Assembly: GCF_000026365.1 (NCBI RefSeq)
Contig: NC_012995.1
Span: 436,501-500,500, forward strand
Direction of reading: 5' to 3'
DNA length: 64,000 nt
Source: Zygosaccharomyces rouxii
Taxonomy: Eukaryota > Ascomycota > Saccharomycetes > Saccharomycetales > Saccharomycetaceae
Shown here: positions 1 through 9,794 of the stretch, piece by piece
Numbering within the stretch: position 1 is the first letter of the stretch
Layout of the letters: each line of letters starts with the position of its first letter
Translations under genes and position numbers: made by a program
Notes under the pieces: model-generated
Databases searched by the model: none
The model's input: the letters and a program-made list of their open reading frames with translations, nothing else
Told to the model about the DNA's origin: nothing

Positions 1-807
1 GGGACCATTGGAAAGACCTAATCTCTCGCCAATTAAGTCATCCTTTTGAAATGCCAAGACATGAGCCTTTGCCACATCACGAACATCGATGTAATTACCT
101 TGCGAGTTATTCAATTTATCACCTGGTTTGGAATGTAGTGGGATGTTAATAACTTGATTTGAAGTGTTTAATTGAGACTTGACATCTTCTTCAAATTTTT
201 GAGGACCGAACACAAGAACGGGGTTAACAGTAGTCAATTTAAAGTTAACTGAATCTTTGTTCTCTTCTAGAAATTCCCAAGCGGTCTTCTCTGCAAATTT
301 CTTTGAACCACGGTAGGCATTACTGACATCGCTTTGAGCTCCTTCCCATGTTGTAGGATTCCAACTCTTTTCGGTAAAGACAGCATCCTTATCAGCTAAT
401 TTAGATGGATCTAAAATTGCTGCAAATGAAGATGTAATCACTAATCTTTTAACGGTTTGAGAACCATATTTCTTTATAGAATTCAAAATTCCCTTAGTAC
501 CGTTAACAGCAGGAATTAGAAGATCCGTTTCGTATTCAGTAGTATTGTAATGGAATGGAGATGCAGTATGGATGACAATGTCAATTTCCTTTGCCCTTTT
601 CTCAAAGACGTGATCAAATGAATTGATGTCAGAAATATCTGGAACAATTTCAAATGATAATTTCCCACTTGAGCCAAATTGTTTAGTTAACTTGTCAGCT
701 TTTTCTTGAGATCTAACGGTACCAATTACTTCGTAACCTTCCTTTAACAAATAGTCGACAACCCACAGGGCAATAAATCCAGTAGCACCAGTAACCAAGA
801 CAGCCAT
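1..807 (-). CDS. GRE2/ARI1-like NADPH-dependent aldehyde/methylglyoxal reductase, partial
   Basis: The 5' part of a short-chain (extended SDR) reductase gene is open from an ATG at 805-807 to the left edge, giving 269 codons of an expected 340 or so; the C-terminus lies outside the window. The N-terminus MAVLVTGATGFIALWVVDYL carries the TGxxGFIA nucleotide-binding motif, and the catalytic YxxxK is seen as YRGSKKFAEK. A later IDVRDVAKAH stretch is typical of the family. S. cerevisiae has several paralogues (GRE2, ARI1, YDR541C, YGL039W) that reduce methylglyoxal and other aldehydes or ketones with NADPH in the cytosol. I cannot say which is the orthologue, so no symbol is given. The frame has no internal stop. 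Confidence 0.88.
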   Translation of the reverse strand, partial: MAVLVTGATGFIALWVVDYLLKEGYEVIGTVRSQEKADKLTKQFGSSGKLSFEIVPDISDINSFDHVFEKRAKEIDIVIHTASPFHYNTTEYETDLLIPAVNGTKGILNSIKKYGSQTVKRLVITSSFAAILDPSKLADKDAVFTEKSWNPTTWEGAQSDVSNAYRGSKKFAEKTAWEFLEENKDSVNFKLTTVNPVLVFGPQKFEEDVKSQLNTSNQVINIPLHSKPGDKLNNSQGNYIDVRDVAKAHVLAFQKDDLIGERLGLSNGP

Positions 808-1386
808 TTCTTGTTTTATTATTCTTTTATTTTGACGCTCTTCCAAAATGGAATACGTTTTAAGGTTCACATTTGACTCAACATTTCAATTACCTTTTTA
901 TATACGACGTCTTGAAGTGATCTTAGGTTGCGTTCGAAGTATGCAACCCTTTCATTTTGGCGATTGTCTCTCCAGATGATAACAAAGACATGATGACTAT
1001 CAGATAACTTCTGGGGTGTCCAATCAGGGTTTGAATAAGATTCTCCAACCAGCAACGAAATTGGAATCTCTTAGTTTGTGTTGTTTATTACGCATTTTAC
1101 GTTTTGGTCGAGTGTGATGTGCTTTCAGTAATTGGCAACTTACGAGTAATTTGTAAACATGGCGGAGGCATGTGCAAAACTGATTGGAAAACCACCAGTA
1201 GCACCTCGTACTAAGACAATTGGGAAAATTGAGAAGTGTATCAAATTCCTATATCTATATTATTTCAATTCTTATACATTCATTACCGCTTTAACTACTT
1301 GTATGCAGCATATGTGCTTCCCAAGTCAAGCATATTAACAACACGTGAAAATCACGCGACATAACAACACGTGATATTCACGTGTG
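808..1386. other. Intergenic: promoter side of the reductase gene, possible gene relic, CACGTG cluster
   Basis: No convincing intact gene lies here. On the minus strand, 867-1070 is open for 67 codons with no ATG, and reads like the C-terminal end of a protein (motifs HHVFVIIWRDNRQ and ERVAYFERNL). It may be the relic of a lost gene. The UTR4-proximal end holds three CACGTG boxes, listed separately. The stretch next to 807 is presumably the reductase promoter. Confidence 0.4.
1342..1384. promoter_or_regulatory. Cluster of three TCACGTG (Cbf1-type E-box) sites
   Basis: CACGTG occurs at 1342-1347, 1368-1373 and 1379-1384. On one strand or the other each reads TCACGTG, the preferred core of Cbf1 (with Met4/Met28) and close to Pho4/Tye7 sites. 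The first two lie in a repeated AACAACACGTGA context. The cluster abuts the UTR4 stop codon and is about 540 bp upstream of the reductase start. Which gene it serves is not clear. Confidence 0.45.
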
Positions 1387-2067
1387 TTACAAGGAGTCAA
1401 ATTTCTCGACTGTCCGGAAACCATGGTTCTCCTGGACAGGTGGGTTGCCCGGCCTGATAGCCAATAGTGTTTTGACGCCAGCGGCATGGGCGGCTTCCAA
1501 CTCCTTAACGTTATCACTTATAAACAACACTTGTTCAGCGGCAACACCAATTTGAGTTACAATCTTCTCATATGAGCTCGACTCTAGTTTTTTACCAGAT
1601 GTATTGATATCGAAATAACCTTTAATCAATGGGTTAAGATCCAAAGACGACTCATTCGATCCAGAATTATCAGGATTTGCCACATGTCCAAATAAAAGCT
1701 TCTGAGCTTGAACGGAACCGCTGGAATAGATATAAACGTTTTCCTTGCGTTTCATGAATTCAATGGCATCCTTATACACAGGAGCTTTGATTTCACCACT
1801 CGTATAACCCTGTGACCAAACGGTACCCTGCAACTGCTTCAAGGTGGGATCCTTCACATCGTTACTCACCAATGACTGGATATGTGTTTGCAAAGCTTGG
1901 GAATCACCATGTTGTGGAAATTGTGCAAGAACAGATTTTATGGAAACATCATCAGACTTCACCAACGAAGGAAGTTTAGCAGAGAAATAGGGGAAGAGAG
2001 TCTCTTTGACAAAAGAGATAGGACACACAGTACCTTCGATATCAAGCAAATACACCGACACCGACAT
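1387..2067 (-). CDS. UTR4: Enolase-phosphatase E1 of methionine salvage
   Basis: This is the bifunctional HAD-family enolase-phosphatase that converts 2,3-diketo-5-methylthiopentyl-1-phosphate to the acireductone in the cytosolic methionine salvage pathway. The protein has 226 residues. The HAD motif I is at the N-terminus (YLLDIEGTVCPISFVKETLFP), motif II is the serine in YIYSSGSVQAQKLLFG, and motif III is in the LFISDNVKELEAA region. The S. cerevisiae protein has a similar length. The start is the ATG at 2065-2067; the open frame continues four codons further upstream but without an ATG. Its neighbour on the other side of a shared 490-bp promoter region is CYC1, the same arrangement as UTR4-CYC7 in S. 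cerevisiae. Confidence 0.95.
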   Translation of the reverse strand: MSVSVYLLDIEGTVCPISFVKETLFPYFSAKLPSLVKSDDVSIKSVLAQFPQHGDSQALQTHIQSLVSNDVKDPTLKQLQGTVWSQGYTSGEIKAPVYKDAIEFMKRKENVYIYSSGSVQAQKLLFGHVANPDNSGSNESSLDLNPLIKGYFDINTSGKKLESSSYEKIVTQIGVAAEQVLFISDNVKELEAAHAAGVKTLLAIRPGNPPVQENHGFRTVEKFDSL

Positions 2068-2557
2068 TTTTCTTATCACAACTAGTTGATGGTTCTTTTA
2101 TTCGATTTACCTTTCCTACACTTGCTTCCTACTACTACACGTGCAATCTGAGTTCACTTCTCGAGTTCCCACCAATGAGGGCCTCATCAATAACGAACCA
2201 ATGACATGACCGTTATAGAAAAAAATGTTTTCAAATAGCTGGCGATGTGCTAAATCCGTTAAAGTCGCCAATTACCTGGTCGGTTACGACCGATTTATCC
2301 GAGGGACATCCTCGTAGTTCAAAGACCGGAATTTGGGGGGTTTGCACAGCGTATTCTAGTTGGCTGGTAATCTGTTGCGTCTTAATTGTAAAAGTTTTAG
2401 TTGGCGTACCTTACGTTCTCATTTGGGTGTCGGGAAATTGATAGAAATATAAAGCTGGGGGAACTCTTCTGCTAGAGACCTAAGAATTACATTCTATTTT
2501 GATTTCGATTTCTGAAGGTCATAATCCATAAAAATAAAATAAGAATAATAATACAGA
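2068..2557. promoter_or_regulatory. Divergent UTR4/CYC1 promoter with HAP-type sites
   Basis: This 490-bp region separates two divergent genes. Three CCAAT motifs occur between about 2170 and 2275 (ACCAATGA, ACCAATGA, GCCAATTA), as expected for Hap2/3/4/5 control of a cytochrome c gene. At 2290-2301 the minus strand reads CGGATAAATCGG, a direct repeat of CGG with a 6-bp spacer close to the Hap1 consensus CGGnnnTAnCGG. A TATAAA box lies at 2448-2453, about 105 bp before the CYC1 start. A CACGTG at 2138-2143 lies on the UTR4 side. The factor assignments are inferences from motifs. Confidence 0.5.
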
Positions 2558-2893
2558 ATGCCAGCTCCATACCAAAAGGGTTCTGCTAAGAAGGGTGCTA
2601 CTCTTTTCAAGACCAGATGTTTGCAATGTCACACCGTTGAAAATGGTGGTCCTCACAAGGTCGGTCCAAACTTGCACGGTGTCTTCGGTCGTCACTCCGG
2701 TCAAGCCCCAGGTTACTCTTACACCGATGCTAACATCAAGAAGGGTGTCGTTTGGGAAGAACAATCTATGTCTGACTACCTAGAAAATCCAAAGAAGTAC
2801 ATTCCAGGTACCAAGATGGCCTTCGGTGGTTTGAAGAAGGAAAAGGACAGAAACGACTTGGTCACCTACTTGAAGTCTGCCACCAGCAAATAA
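2558..2893 (+). CDS. CYC1: Cytochrome c
   Basis: Mitochondrial intermembrane-space electron carrier between complex III and cytochrome c oxidase. The protein has 111 residues. The haem-attachment motif CLQCH is at residues 21-25, and the axial methionine lies in PGTKMAFGG near residue 85. The short unstructured N-terminus and the conserved TDANIKKG and NPKKYIPGT segments are typical of yeast iso-cytochromes. S. cerevisiae has two copies (CYC1 and CYC7); here the neighbours of both (UTR4, UTR2, UTR1, GDA1, ISY1) surround one gene, so it represents the single pre-duplication locus. The codons are strongly biased to the preferred set, as expected for an abundant protein. The promoter carries CCAAT and Hap1-like sites. 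Confidence 0.97.
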   Translation: MPAPYQKGSAKKGATLFKTRCLQCHTVENGGPHKVGPNLHGVFGRHSGQAPGYSYTDANIKKGVVWEEQSMSDYLENPKKYIPGTKMAFGGLKKEKDRNDLVTYLKSATSK

Positions 2894-2954
2894 GCTCATT
2901 CAGAAACCATGAATTTCCTGTAATTTTTATTGTGATCCGCCAGTAAATAGTCAA

Positions 2955-2996
2955 TCATATTATATATATATTATTTATTTATTTATTTATTTATTA
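2955..2996. repeat. AT-rich and ATTT microsatellite downstream of CYC1
   Basis: A short TA run is followed by about six ATTT units at 2972-2995. It lies in the 3' region between the convergent CYC1 and UTR2 genes and probably serves mRNA 3' end formation. Confidence 0.6.
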
Positions 2997-3068
2997 TCAA
3001 ATTGTGTTAAAAGAAATGTTGGATACAGGTATAATAATATTAAATGTACATATAATTACTATTAAACA

Positions 3069-4304
3069 TCATATTATGTGACTTAAAATCAATGCGACTA
3101 CCGCCAAAGCACCAGGTCTTCTCACAGTACCTGCATTCTTGTTAACAGTTTTACTGTTAGTACTTTTTATGTTTTGATAAAATGCTGTGGAAGCACCTGG
3201 CGGCAGTGCTGTTGAGGATTGAGAACTACTAGACTTGCCAGTGTGATTTTGCTTGCCCAATTTTGGTTCTAACCCGCTACCTTTGTAAGAGTACAACATC
3301 GTTTCGTTATCCGTAATGGCCACATCTTTTGAAAGATATCTGTCAGAATTGATGTACGAATAGGCGGAAGATCCACTACGCTCAGTATTTGCTGGCGGAT
3401 CATAACAAGTAACGTTAATTTCATTGAGGAGCATGTAGTAATAACCAGGATCTTTCATATCAGCTGAATCCCAATCAATTTCACCACCGGCCCATTCTTT
3501 CACGCTGTCACTACTAGTTGCATTACCTCCTGGCCATAGTGAAATCTGTACACGAGAAGGAGTCTGAGGATACATGTATTTATTAGTGGTATGGTTATAA
3601 GTATCATTCTTATGAAGGGTCCTGCCCACTACACCATCAACTGACCATGTTAGCTTATCCTCTTGCCAATCAATTTCATAGGTATGATAATTATCAAAAG
3701 TATCACTAGTATTAATTCTGTGACCATGCGTATAGTTTAAGACACCTTCGAAATAATAATTGGTTTGAAGTTGGCCCAAGTTTGAACCAATCCACTCATT
3801 ATCAATTTCATCTTGTACATCAGAGAATAAAATGAATGCACTCACCACACCTTTTCCACGCGATGTCTTTAATTTAGCACTGACCTTACCATACCAGATG
3901 TATCTTGTAGAACTCAAAACTGTACCACCGGTATATTTGGGCATTGCAATCACCATACTATCTTCATCGTTGTAGTCCATCAAATATCCTGTATATGCCC
4001 AATCACCTTGGGATGCGTTACCCATGTATTTTTCCTTTTTAAGAACTTTAGAAGTATAGTTATCACCAAAATTAAAGCTGCTGTCCTTACAAATGGGCAT
4101 TGCCATACATGCGTTGAGACTGTATGAAAAGCTTGGGTTACACCCACCTAAGCAATAGTCACCAGTACCACATTCACCAAATTGTGAGCAACATGGCATG
4201 TCCTGAGGACAACTGGTTGTAGAATTGCATTGAATGACCTCGTCAGCCTTTACGTGGGCCCATAGCAATATGAGTGCTAACCAAATCGACTGAACCAATT
4301 GCAT
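3069..4304 (-). CDS. UTR2: GPI-anchored cell wall chitin-glucan transglycosylase (CRH family, GH16)
   Basis: Crh-type enzymes link chitin to beta-1,6- and beta-1,3-glucan in the cell wall. The 411-residue protein starts with a hydrophobic signal peptide (residues 1-20). A cysteine-rich chitin-binding-like segment follows (CPQDMPCCSQFGECGTGDYC, about 32-51), then a GH16 domain whose catalytic motif is DEIDNEW. Several NxT/S sequons are visible. The tail is Ser/Thr-rich and ends in a hydrophobic stretch (GALAVVALILSHII) fitting a GPI-attachment signal. The order signal peptide, CBM18-like segment, GH16, GPI matches Utr2 rather than Crh1, which lacks the cysteine-rich module. The C-terminal Ser-rich linker is shorter than in S. 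cerevisiae (467 residues). Position next to CYC1 agrees with YEL040W. Confidence 0.95.
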   Translation of the reverse strand: MQLVQSIWLALILLWAHVKADEVIQCNSTTSCPQDMPCCSQFGECGTGDYCLGGCNPSFSYSLNACMAMPICKDSSFNFGDNYTSKVLKKEKYMGNASQGDWAYTGYLMDYNDEDSMVIAMPKYTGGTVLSSTRYIWYGKVSAKLKTSRGKGVVSAFILFSDVQDEIDNEWIGSNLGQLQTNYYFEGVLNYTHGHRINTSDTFDNYHTYEIDWQEDKLTWSVDGVVGRTLHKNDTYNHTTNKYMYPQTPSRVQISLWPGGNATSSDSVKEWAGGEIDWDSADMKDPGYYYMLLNEINVTCYDPPANTERSGSSAYSYINSDRYLSKDVAITDNETMLYSYKGSGLEPKLGKQNHTGKSSSSQSSTALPPGASTAFYQNIKSTNSKTVNKNAGTVRRPGALAVVALILSHII

Positions 4305-4785
4305 CGATGATATCTGCGGATATAGCTATGTATATATGTGTATCGAGAGCTCCTCCTGATCCACACCAGCCGTCAATCAAACCAGCCTCGAAGTATAGCT
4401 ACGATCTACAAGAACCCGGATATCGAGGCATGATTTGAGCCAAATCGTCAATCCTACTTTATATACAATTTCACGCTACTATAAAAAAACCCATGACTTG
4501 AAACTAGAACTAGTTTTAAATCGCATCGATCTATTTTCTCATTTTGGCGTAGTAGTTATTCAATTTTTCGTTGACCAGCTCATCGCCTTACCTTTTAAAG
4601 AAAAAGCTTGCTTACAGAAAATGGTGATTTAAACCCAATGGAGCAATCGAATTCGATCCACCGGCATTTAATCTCACTTCGTATTACATTCCTTCCACAT
4701 TATATACTCTACCGTATTAAAATCCTGGCACGTACTCAAGCATGCTTGAGCATCGCTTGTGCCCTCAGTAATCCCTGGGATATTC
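4305..4785. other. Intergenic: UTR2 upstream region and UTR1 3' flank
   Basis: These 481 bases lie between two genes on the same (minus) strand. The part near 4305 is the UTR2 promoter, with a TATATATGTG stretch about 25-40 bp upstream of the ATG. I see no conserved coding frame, and no RNA gene by eye. Confidence 0.5.
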
Positions 4786-6351
4786 TCAAACCGTAAAATT
4801 AGTCTTAGCAGCACCACCATTAGCACACACGGAATCTTTCTCTGCTTTCTGTTCAGCCAGAGTACGTTCCTCAATCATTTTTTGAGCTTGATCTTTGTCC
4901 TCTGCCTGCAAAACCACAACTTCACGGTGATCACCCTCATGAAGATCGTCTTCACCTTCTTTGTCTGTAACGTATTTCTCCTGGTTCTTACGAGATAGCA
5001 TGTGGGTAAAGGACTTCTGTTCACGTCTAACGTTCCAGTTTAGGGATCTGCTGATGCTCTCAATAAATTCTGTACTGTGAGATTCTACTGTGGGGAAGGC
5101 ATATGGACTAGATTGCACTGTAATGTAATCACCCTTTTGCAATTCAATTCTGTCCTTACCATCAAATGCTGCCCAAGCTGTTGCTCTTGATCCCTGAGAC
5201 ACTCTAATTTTGATATTCATACTGTCAGGTAACATGATTGGCCTAAAGCTCAAAGTATGGGGGCATATGGGTGTAACGCAGACTGCATTAACGCTCGGGT
5301 AAACCAGAGGACCACCTGCACTCAATGAATAAGCCGTTGAGCCTGTAGGTGTTGCAATGATAATACCATCAGCTTGCGCTACCGTCAAAAGAGAATTATC
5401 TCCGTAAACTTCTAAATTAGAAATGAATGGACTTGGACCTCTATCGATAGTTAGTTCGTTAAGGATCTGTCTTTGCATGACTAATTCTGCAACTGCCACT
5501 TTTTCACCAGTTCTTGAGTCAACCATTGGAGGGTGACAGCGGTACACTTTACATTCTAATCTCATACGCAAGTTAGTCTTGATTTTGTTATCTAAAATCT
5601 TGGGTAAATCTTCTCTGAAACGCTCAAATTGATAGTTGGCTAAAAACCCCAGTGAGCCTAACGAGAACGATAGTACTGGTGGTACATGTCGTTGAAATAT
5701 GGATGAAACAAATAAAACCGTTCCATCACCACCAAGTGTTATAATCATATCGAAAAATCCATCATGTTGGGCAACAAACTCCTTGTCCCAATATTTAATC
5801 CTTTGCTCCTTACACCGACTGTCTTTGTAAATATCTTCAGCACCAAATTGTTCAGACCCCTGTAGGATTTTCTCCACATAAACAGTAATATCTGGCGAAT
5901 TAATCAATAACCATTCAACCAACTCCCTCGTTAAGTAGACAAGTGACCTATCTTGACTCTTGGTCACAATCAATAGATTTTCCACCTGTAATTCAACTTT
6001 GGTGTTGAAAATATCCTTTGACAGCATACGAACTCCATATGCTGTCGAACTCAACTTCAACTGGGATTTAGCAGATGTCAGTCTTTTTCCACCAATATTT
6101 AATTGTTTAATCATCTCCTTGGCATCGTTAATGTTCCTTATCCTTTCATTACCTTCATCTAGAACATGTTGGTCTGGGAAAAAGCGTATTGATGAGTCAG
6201 ATTTCACGGTGTTCTCGCGGTTGTCTCGTCTAATATCTTGTAGGCTCCTACATTGTGACATAGGTATGCTTACACTATTAGATGAAGATCTTTCTGACTC
6301 TAAGGTATCATCGATGGAATCCATATTGGAACTATTACTAAGAGACCCCAT
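4786..6351 (-). CDS. UTR1: NAD(H) kinase
   Basis: ATP-dependent NAD kinase that makes NADP(H), mainly cytosolic. The 521-residue protein has the family signature GGDGT at about residues 207-211 (MIITLGGDGTVLFVSS). The second conserved block, TPTGSTAYSLSAGGP, and the NELTIDRGPSPF segment also belong to the NAD kinase fold. The first 90 residues are Ser-rich and probably disordered, and the C-terminus is rich in charged residues. S. cerevisiae keeps two ohnologues, UTR1 (YJR049C) and YEF1 (YEL041W); this single gene sits among neighbours of both. The length (Utr1 is 530) supports the Utr1 name. The ATG is at 6349-6351. Confidence 0.95.
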   Translation of the reverse strand: MGSLSNSSNMDSIDDTLESERSSSNSVSIPMSQCRSLQDIRRDNRENTVKSDSSIRFFPDQHVLDEGNERIRNINDAKEMIKQLNIGGKRLTSAKSQLKLSSTAYGVRMLSKDIFNTKVELQVENLLIVTKSQDRSLVYLTRELVEWLLINSPDITVYVEKILQGSEQFGAEDIYKDSRCKEQRIKYWDKEFVAQHDGFFDMIITLGGDGTVLFVSSIFQRHVPPVLSFSLGSLGFLANYQFERFREDLPKILDNKIKTNLRMRLECKVYRCHPPMVDSRTGEKVAVAELVMQRQILNELTIDRGPSPFISNLEVYGDNSLLTVAQADGIIIATPTGSTAYSLSAGGPLVYPSVNAVCVTPICPHTLSFRPIMLPDSMNIKIRVSQGSRATAWAAFDGKDRIELQKGDYITVQSSPYAFPTVESHSTEFIESISRSLNWNVRREQKSFTHMLSRKNQEKYVTDKEGEDDLHEGDHREVVVLQAEDKDQAQKMIEERTLAEQKAEKDSVCANGGAAKTNFTV

Positions 6352-6575
6352 ATCACAAGTAATTGATAATTAGGATTTCTAATTGCGAATGAATTGTAAT
6401 GTATATATATGCATCCAATTGTTTCTCATTGCCATTTGCTTAAGCAACTTTCAATCTTTTACAATCTTTGATATACATATACGTATATATATTTCCTAGA
6501 AGCGAGAACTAAGCAACAAGTGAAAAACTATACAATTTTCCATGACAGAGTTATAGCACTTCAGTGAGAATTATT

Positions 6576-8147
6576 TTAGCCCAGTTGGTCCAATCTGCAG
6601 TTCCATTGGTCAGAATTGATCAATGGTAATGAGGCACCAAGGCACCAACCAAGTTCGTTATCGGCAATAGTCTTGGCAGTCTTTACTTCCCTGTGCAATG
6701 GAATATCATAACCTGTGTGAAGTAGAGATACTTGGAATGATAAATCTTGGCACCATTGTGGTTCCTTTTTCAATTCCTTTACGGAACCCTCAATGCCACT
6801 AAAGACACTCTTCCACACTTCTTCACCGTTGCAAACCATCTTTGCCAATTCAACCAATTCATCAAGTTTAAAGGATAGCGGTAATCCCAAGGGTTGGGTC
6901 TTGTCGTAGAAATAAGAAAACACGTAGAGGTCGTTGGTTTCCTTGAAAGTACGCACCAAGGAAGGTTGATGTACACCGTTGAAGGAACATGGTGGTTTTG
7001 TACATTTAGCATCTTTGTTTAGAACCTTATCAGCCAAAAATCTGCATTGAGCGCCAGTTGGAATTACAGGGCCTGAGAAATTGACCAAATACGTATCTTC
7101 ATTAGCCAATGTAACTTTCTGGTTGTTCACTTGAGCCTTTGGTGGTAAACAAGGGGATATCAATTCGTGAACCGATTTAGTGTCACCTTTAGGAATGACA
7201 CCTTCTTTGATAGCAGTCTCCACTAGCTGAGCATTGATCTTATTTCTACCTTCCATGAGACCATATCCCAAGTGAGAGAATTGGTATAGAGTGTAAACTT
7301 CGTCACCAAATTTTAGTTCGTACTTGTGTTCACCCTCTAACATTTTCTCATTGGGTGGAAAAGTTGGTTCGAATACGATCTGAGTGGAACCACCACCAAG
7401 ATCAAACACGGCTGCCGTAGAAGTTCTCTGACTACCTCCGATATTACCTAACAAGTAGTTGGTTGTAACCCATGCGAAAACACCTTCCTCTTCACCACTC
7501 ATGATGGAAACACCTTTACCATCGACGACAGGGAATGGGTAATCTTGTTCCAAATGTTCACGCACAGCTGCTAAAATCTTGTCAGACTTGTTCACACCTA
7601 GCAATCTTAAACCTGCAGTCGCCTTAACAGATACTGGCGTACAACTTCTCTTCTTTTCAGGAACCACTTCCAATGCACGTTCTAATAATGGATCCAATGA
7701 GCGAGCAGCCCCAGCTGAATCAGTATTAAATGATGATAATCCAGGCTTCAACATCTTGAAAGTTTCGTTTATCAAAGTTGGCGGTTCTGTACAAACGTCA
7801 AATTCATATACGTGAACTCTGGATCCGGTAGAACCAGCATCGATCATAATCACGTACTGGTGATCTTTGTTACATTCAAAACCTGTGGAATAAGTAGATC
7901 CCAATGATGTATCCTGTGCCTTAACAGCCTGAGCTACGTCTGAATTGCCCTCTTCAGTCTTCGCATCATCAATATAACCTGGTCTTTCATTTACTGGCAA
8001 TATGTCAACTTCTTCTGACGCAGAAATATCCTGTGAAGCAGTTTTGACAATGTCAAGTGCTGGTTTCACTGTAGTTGAGGATCTAATCAACAAAAGCAGC
8101 ATAATCGCTGCGAAAGCCCCAATGACAATACGATAGTTTCTGGGCAT
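6576..8147 (-). CDS. GDA1: Golgi guanosine diphosphatase (GDA1/CD39 apyrase family)
   Basis: Type II membrane enzyme of the Golgi lumen. It hydrolyses GDP released by mannosyltransferases to GMP, which exchanges for incoming GDP-mannose. The 523-residue protein has a hydrophobic anchor at about residues 8-21. Apyrase conserved regions follow in order: IDAGSTGSR (about 102-110), [19 protein letters not shown] and [10 protein letters not shown]. Several NxT/S sites fit a lumenal domain. The length matches S. cerevisiae (518). It shares a short divergent promoter (222 bp) with ISY1, although these two genes lie on different chromosomes in S. cerevisiae. Confidence 0.96.
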   Translation of the reverse strand: MPRNYRIVIGAFAAIMLLLLIRSSTTVKPALDIVKTASQDISASEEVDILPVNERPGYIDDAKTEEGNSDVAQAVKAQDTSLGSTYSTGFECNKDHQYVIMIDAGSTGSRVHVYEFDVCTEPPTLINETFKMLKPGLSSFNTDSAGAARSLDPLLERALEVVPEKKRSCTPVSVKATAGLRLLGVNKSDKILAAVREHLEQDYPFPVVDGKGVSIMSGEEEGVFAWVTTNYLLGNIGGSQRTSTAAVFDLGGGSTQIVFEPTFPPNEKMLEGEHKYELKFGDEVYTLYQFSHLGYGLMEGRNKINAQLVETAIKEGVIPKGDTKSVHELISPCLPPKAQVNNQKVTLANEDTYLVNFSGPVIPTGAQCRFLADKVLNKDAKCTKPPCSFNGVHQPSLVRTFKETNDLYVFSYFYDKTQPLGLPLSFKLDELVELAKMVCNGEEVWKSVFSGIEGSVKELKKEPQWCQDLSFQVSLLHTGYDIPLHREVKTAKTIADNELGWCLGASLPLINSDQWNCRLDQLG

Positions 8148-8369
8148 GCTTGTTAGGGATCTCTTGGATCAAAAAGACCAAGCAATGAATTTGAAGGCCG
8201 TAAAACGATTAGATGACTCTTAAGAGAGTGAATTTAACAATATTATGCCTTTGAAGCTTCGAACTGTGCTGTTTAGTAGATCGCGAAACTTTTCAAGAAA
8301 GCCGTCTGTTGATAATATTAGAGGCGATGAGCACTAGTAACAGAGGCTGGGAAAAAGGCTATTCAGAAC

Positions 8370-9053
8370 ATGTCTAGAAACGCTGAGAAGTCCAGCTCAG
8401 TGCTGGTGAGATACCAAGAACTCCAGGCGGAGGAATCTGGTGGATTTAAGGACTTTTCCAGATACAGAAGGCCCAGAAGAGTTGCATCTGTAAGAAACTT
8501 GAAAGATGCCCTAGAATGGAGGGCACAAGTGGCTAAAGAGATTTCAGACAAGATCACAAGGATTTACGATCCATCACTGAATGAATGGCAAGTGGAGGAA
8601 CTCAATGATCAGTTGAACGAGTTGGTTAAGGAGAGAAATCGATGGGATTGGCACATACAGAAGGGTTTAGGAGGTGCAAAACCAAGGAAAAATGGTACAG
8701 TCAGTGGGAAATTGATTGCAGGTAAAAGGTATTTTGGTAGAGCTTTGGAATTACCAGAGGTTCAAAAGATTTTAAAGGAGCAGGAAGAATCAAAGAAATC
8801 TAATCGAGAGTTGGTCAATACAAGATTAATACCAAATGACTATAACGACGACTATTACGGCACGATAGAAGACACAACTGAGCTCAAGCAATTTGAATCC
8901 AGCTGGACCCCGGTGCTTCGAAAACACTACGGTAAGAAGGATGCGGGTGCTGATCAATTAGAGAACGATACCCATATACCGGATCAAAAAGAAATGGAAA
9001 GGTGGTTAGTGGAAAGAAGGAAACAGAAGTTACTAAAGGAATTAAGATTTTAA
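8370..9053 (+). CDS. ISY1: Pre-mRNA splicing factor Isy1 (NineTeen-complex associated)
   Basis: Spliceosome component acting with the Prp19-associated complex around the first catalytic step. The 227-residue protein begins MSRNAEKSSSVLVRYQELQA. It has the conserved segments KEISDKITRIYDPSLNEWQ and GKRYFGRALELPEV, and ends ELERWLVERRKQK-like (EMERWLVERRKQKLLKELRF), all matching the Isy1 family. S. cerevisiae Isy1 has 235 residues. It is the last conserved gene before the DUP array; its 3' flank (9054-9189) is AT-rich. Confidence 0.95.
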   Translation: MSRNAEKSSSVLVRYQELQAEESGGFKDFSRYRRPRRVASVRNLKDALEWRAQVAKEISDKITRIYDPSLNEWQVEELNDQLNELVKERNRWDWHIQKGLGGAKPRKNGTVSGKLIAGKRYFGRALELPEVQKILKEQEESKKSNRELVNTRLIPNDYNDDYYGTIEDTTELKQFESSWTPVLRKHYGKKDAGADQLENDTHIPDQKEMERWLVERRKQKLLKELRF

Positions 9054-9195
9054 TACTTTAATGAATGACAAAAGGTTATATTAATATATATATAAATATA
9101 TTATATTATCTATGCATCATGGCCATGGGGGAACCAGTAGAGTTGCTATTATGTTCCAACAACAGCTCTTCAAAAGTACCCACAGATGCAATTTA

Positions 9196-9378
9196 TAGTG
9201 ATTTGCTCAATATTTGATGGAGGGAAATAGCAGTCATTCTAGGAATATATTTTTCGACGGTAAGCATTGTTTAGACTTTTACAAGACTTTCTTTGAGCCT
9301 CTTTCCGTTGGCAATGTTTCTTGGGAATACTGCGAGTTGAAAGAAATTGTCGAGTTTACACAACCAAATGTAGAGTAA
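9196..9378 (+). pseudogene. DUP-family 3' relic, copy A
   Basis: About 53 codons open from 9217 to a stop at 9376-9378 match the C-terminal part of the DUP relic at 12840-13214. Shared motifs are FFDGKHCLDFY, PLSVG and ELKEIVEFTQPNVE. The F-F-DG--C pattern is the hallmark of the DUP domain. The 5' side has in-frame stops and there is no start or membrane segment. It is therefore a gene fragment. Confidence 0.7.
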
Positions 9379-9794
9379 GAAGAGAGACAAATAAATCGGA
9401 TTTTTTACCTGAGAGTGACAGTGTATAGTATCTCAAAATATGTTAGCATCACACGTACTGCTACTGGTGGTCCCTGGGAGTACTTATTTCCTGTGGAGTA
9501 GTTCTCCTTACTAAGTTTGTTGCCCTTTGGTCAAAGATAATCTATAAGGACAGTAATCAGGAAAAAAGGAGAAATAAGGTTTAGAATTGACGGTCCTAAG
9601 TTTAATTAAAAATCCTTATTTGTAAGAACTCATCTCTGTAATTACCTGTGGAGAGTTTCTTTGATAGCTATCTCCAGATTGACGTCCATTGCATTTAGTG
9701 GTGATTTTATGTTCCTCCAAAGATTATATCATTCCAATGAAGCTTCAAAAGGTAGGCGAAGTAATTGACAGAATGAATTTCTGTCTATTATAAT

